Shown: positions 63,791-64,000 of the stretch, piece after piece
Numbering within the stretch: the first letter of the stretch is position 1
How the letters are laid out: each line of letters opens with the position of its first letter
Source of the DNA: Sphingomonas sp. Leaf242
GTDB lineage: Bacteria > Pseudomonadota > Alphaproteobacteria > Sphingomonadales > Sphingomonadaceae
Assembly (NCBI RefSeq): GCF_001422045.1
Contig: NZ_LMLW01000001.1
Span: forward strand, 566,972-630,971
Reading direction: 5' to 3'
Length of the DNA stretch: 64,000 nt
Notes under the pieces: model-generated
Databases searched by the model: none
Told to the model about the DNA's origin: nothing
The model's input: only the letters and a program-made list of their open reading frames with translations
Translations under genes and position numbers: made by a program

Positions 63791-64000
63791 ATGACGAAGC
63801 TGAGCGGTGGCGACTCGAAGAGCACCCTCTATTGCTCGTTCTGCGGGAAGTCGCAGCACGAGGTCCGCAAGTTGATCGCCGGGCCGACGGTCTTCATCTG
63901 CGACGAGTGCGTCGAGCTATGCAACGACATCATCCGTGAGGAGACGAAGTCGGCTTTGGTGTCCAAGAAGGACGGTGGCGTGCCGACTCCGCAGGAGATC
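63791..64000 (+). CDS. clpX: ClpX unfoldase, N-terminal part (cut by window end)
   Basis: The first 70 codons of ClpX, running off the right edge. The start [20 protein letters not shown] leads into the N-terminal zinc-binding domain, with the Cys pairs CSFC and CDEC-VELC, which binds adaptors and substrates. The AAA+ domain lies beyond the window. ATG 63791 follows AGAGGTG. Position behind clpP is the conserved order. Confidence 0.96.
   Translation, partial: MTKLSGGDSKSTLYCSFCGKSQHEVRKLIAGPTVFICDECVELCNDIIREETKSALVSKKDGGVPTPQEI

Overview
The window is a GC-rich stretch of an alphaproteobacterial chromosome, most likely Sphingomonas or a close sphingomonad. The grounds are the protein sequences (RpoA, trigger factor with a Lys/Ala-rich tail, MreB, ClpP), the gene orders (mreBCD-mrdA-rodA, rpsM-rpsK-rpoA-rplQ, gatCAB, tig-clpP-clpX), a DUF969/DUF979 transporter pair, a large TonB-dependent receptor, and many palindromic intergenic repeats. 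This is inference from recognisable families; no database search was run.

Left end (1-2870): the tail of an MFS sugar transporter, an overlapping GH43 beta-xylosidase, and a convergent aldo/keto reductase that has lost its N-terminus. From about 2862 to 7454 lies a low-density, decaying accessory region. It holds two diverged copies of a ~330 bp sequence, an FkbM methyltransferase, a frameshifted PH-like membrane protein, two small acidic orphan genes, and a frameshifted remnant of the conjugative ATPase gene trbE. The region ends at the 3' end of tRNA-Lys(CTT), the usual entry point of integrative elements.

Core block 1 (7687-20975): the elongasome operon rodA-mrdA-mreD-mreC-mreB on the minus strand, with mutL divergent from it. 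mutL carries a palindromic repeat inside its reading frame. A DUF4160/DUF2442 pair follows, then a small membrane protein, the alpha operon (S13, S11, RpoA, L17) and guaA.

Middle (21000-39500): a heat-shock hsp20 with a sigma32-like promoter and a ROSE-type RNA thermometer; a four-gene run of subclass B3 metallo-beta-lactamase, DUF969, DUF979 (5-oxoproline transporter family) and a lactonase; a type-B carboxylesterase; an exonuclease-BRCT protein; tRNA-Arg(CCT); SWIB and DUF2945 proteins; a formaldehyde detoxification operon (adhC, VOC protein, fghA); a TonB receptor; a pterin operon (folE, SDR, folB); leuA preceded by a Leu-rich leader peptide; and a YceI protein.

Right half (39942-64000): branched-chain amino acid genes ilvB-ilvN-ilvC; miaA and serB overlapping head to head; a lipoprotein; Sel1/SPOR and TPR/SPOR proteins flanking an orphan ParA and its partner; pyrB with a dihydroorotase-like protein that lacks the metal ligands; ruvX; a DUF3089 hydrolase; gatC-gatA-small ORF-gatB; a retropepsin-like protease; two tiny Pro/acid-rich genes; tRNA-Leu(TAG); tig; a glycosyltransferase; clpP; and the start of clpX.

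Intergenic spaces are densely seeded with inverted-repeat elements of several families. One family has three copies of exactly 104 bp with compensatory arm changes. No CRISPR array, rRNA or intact transposase is visible.
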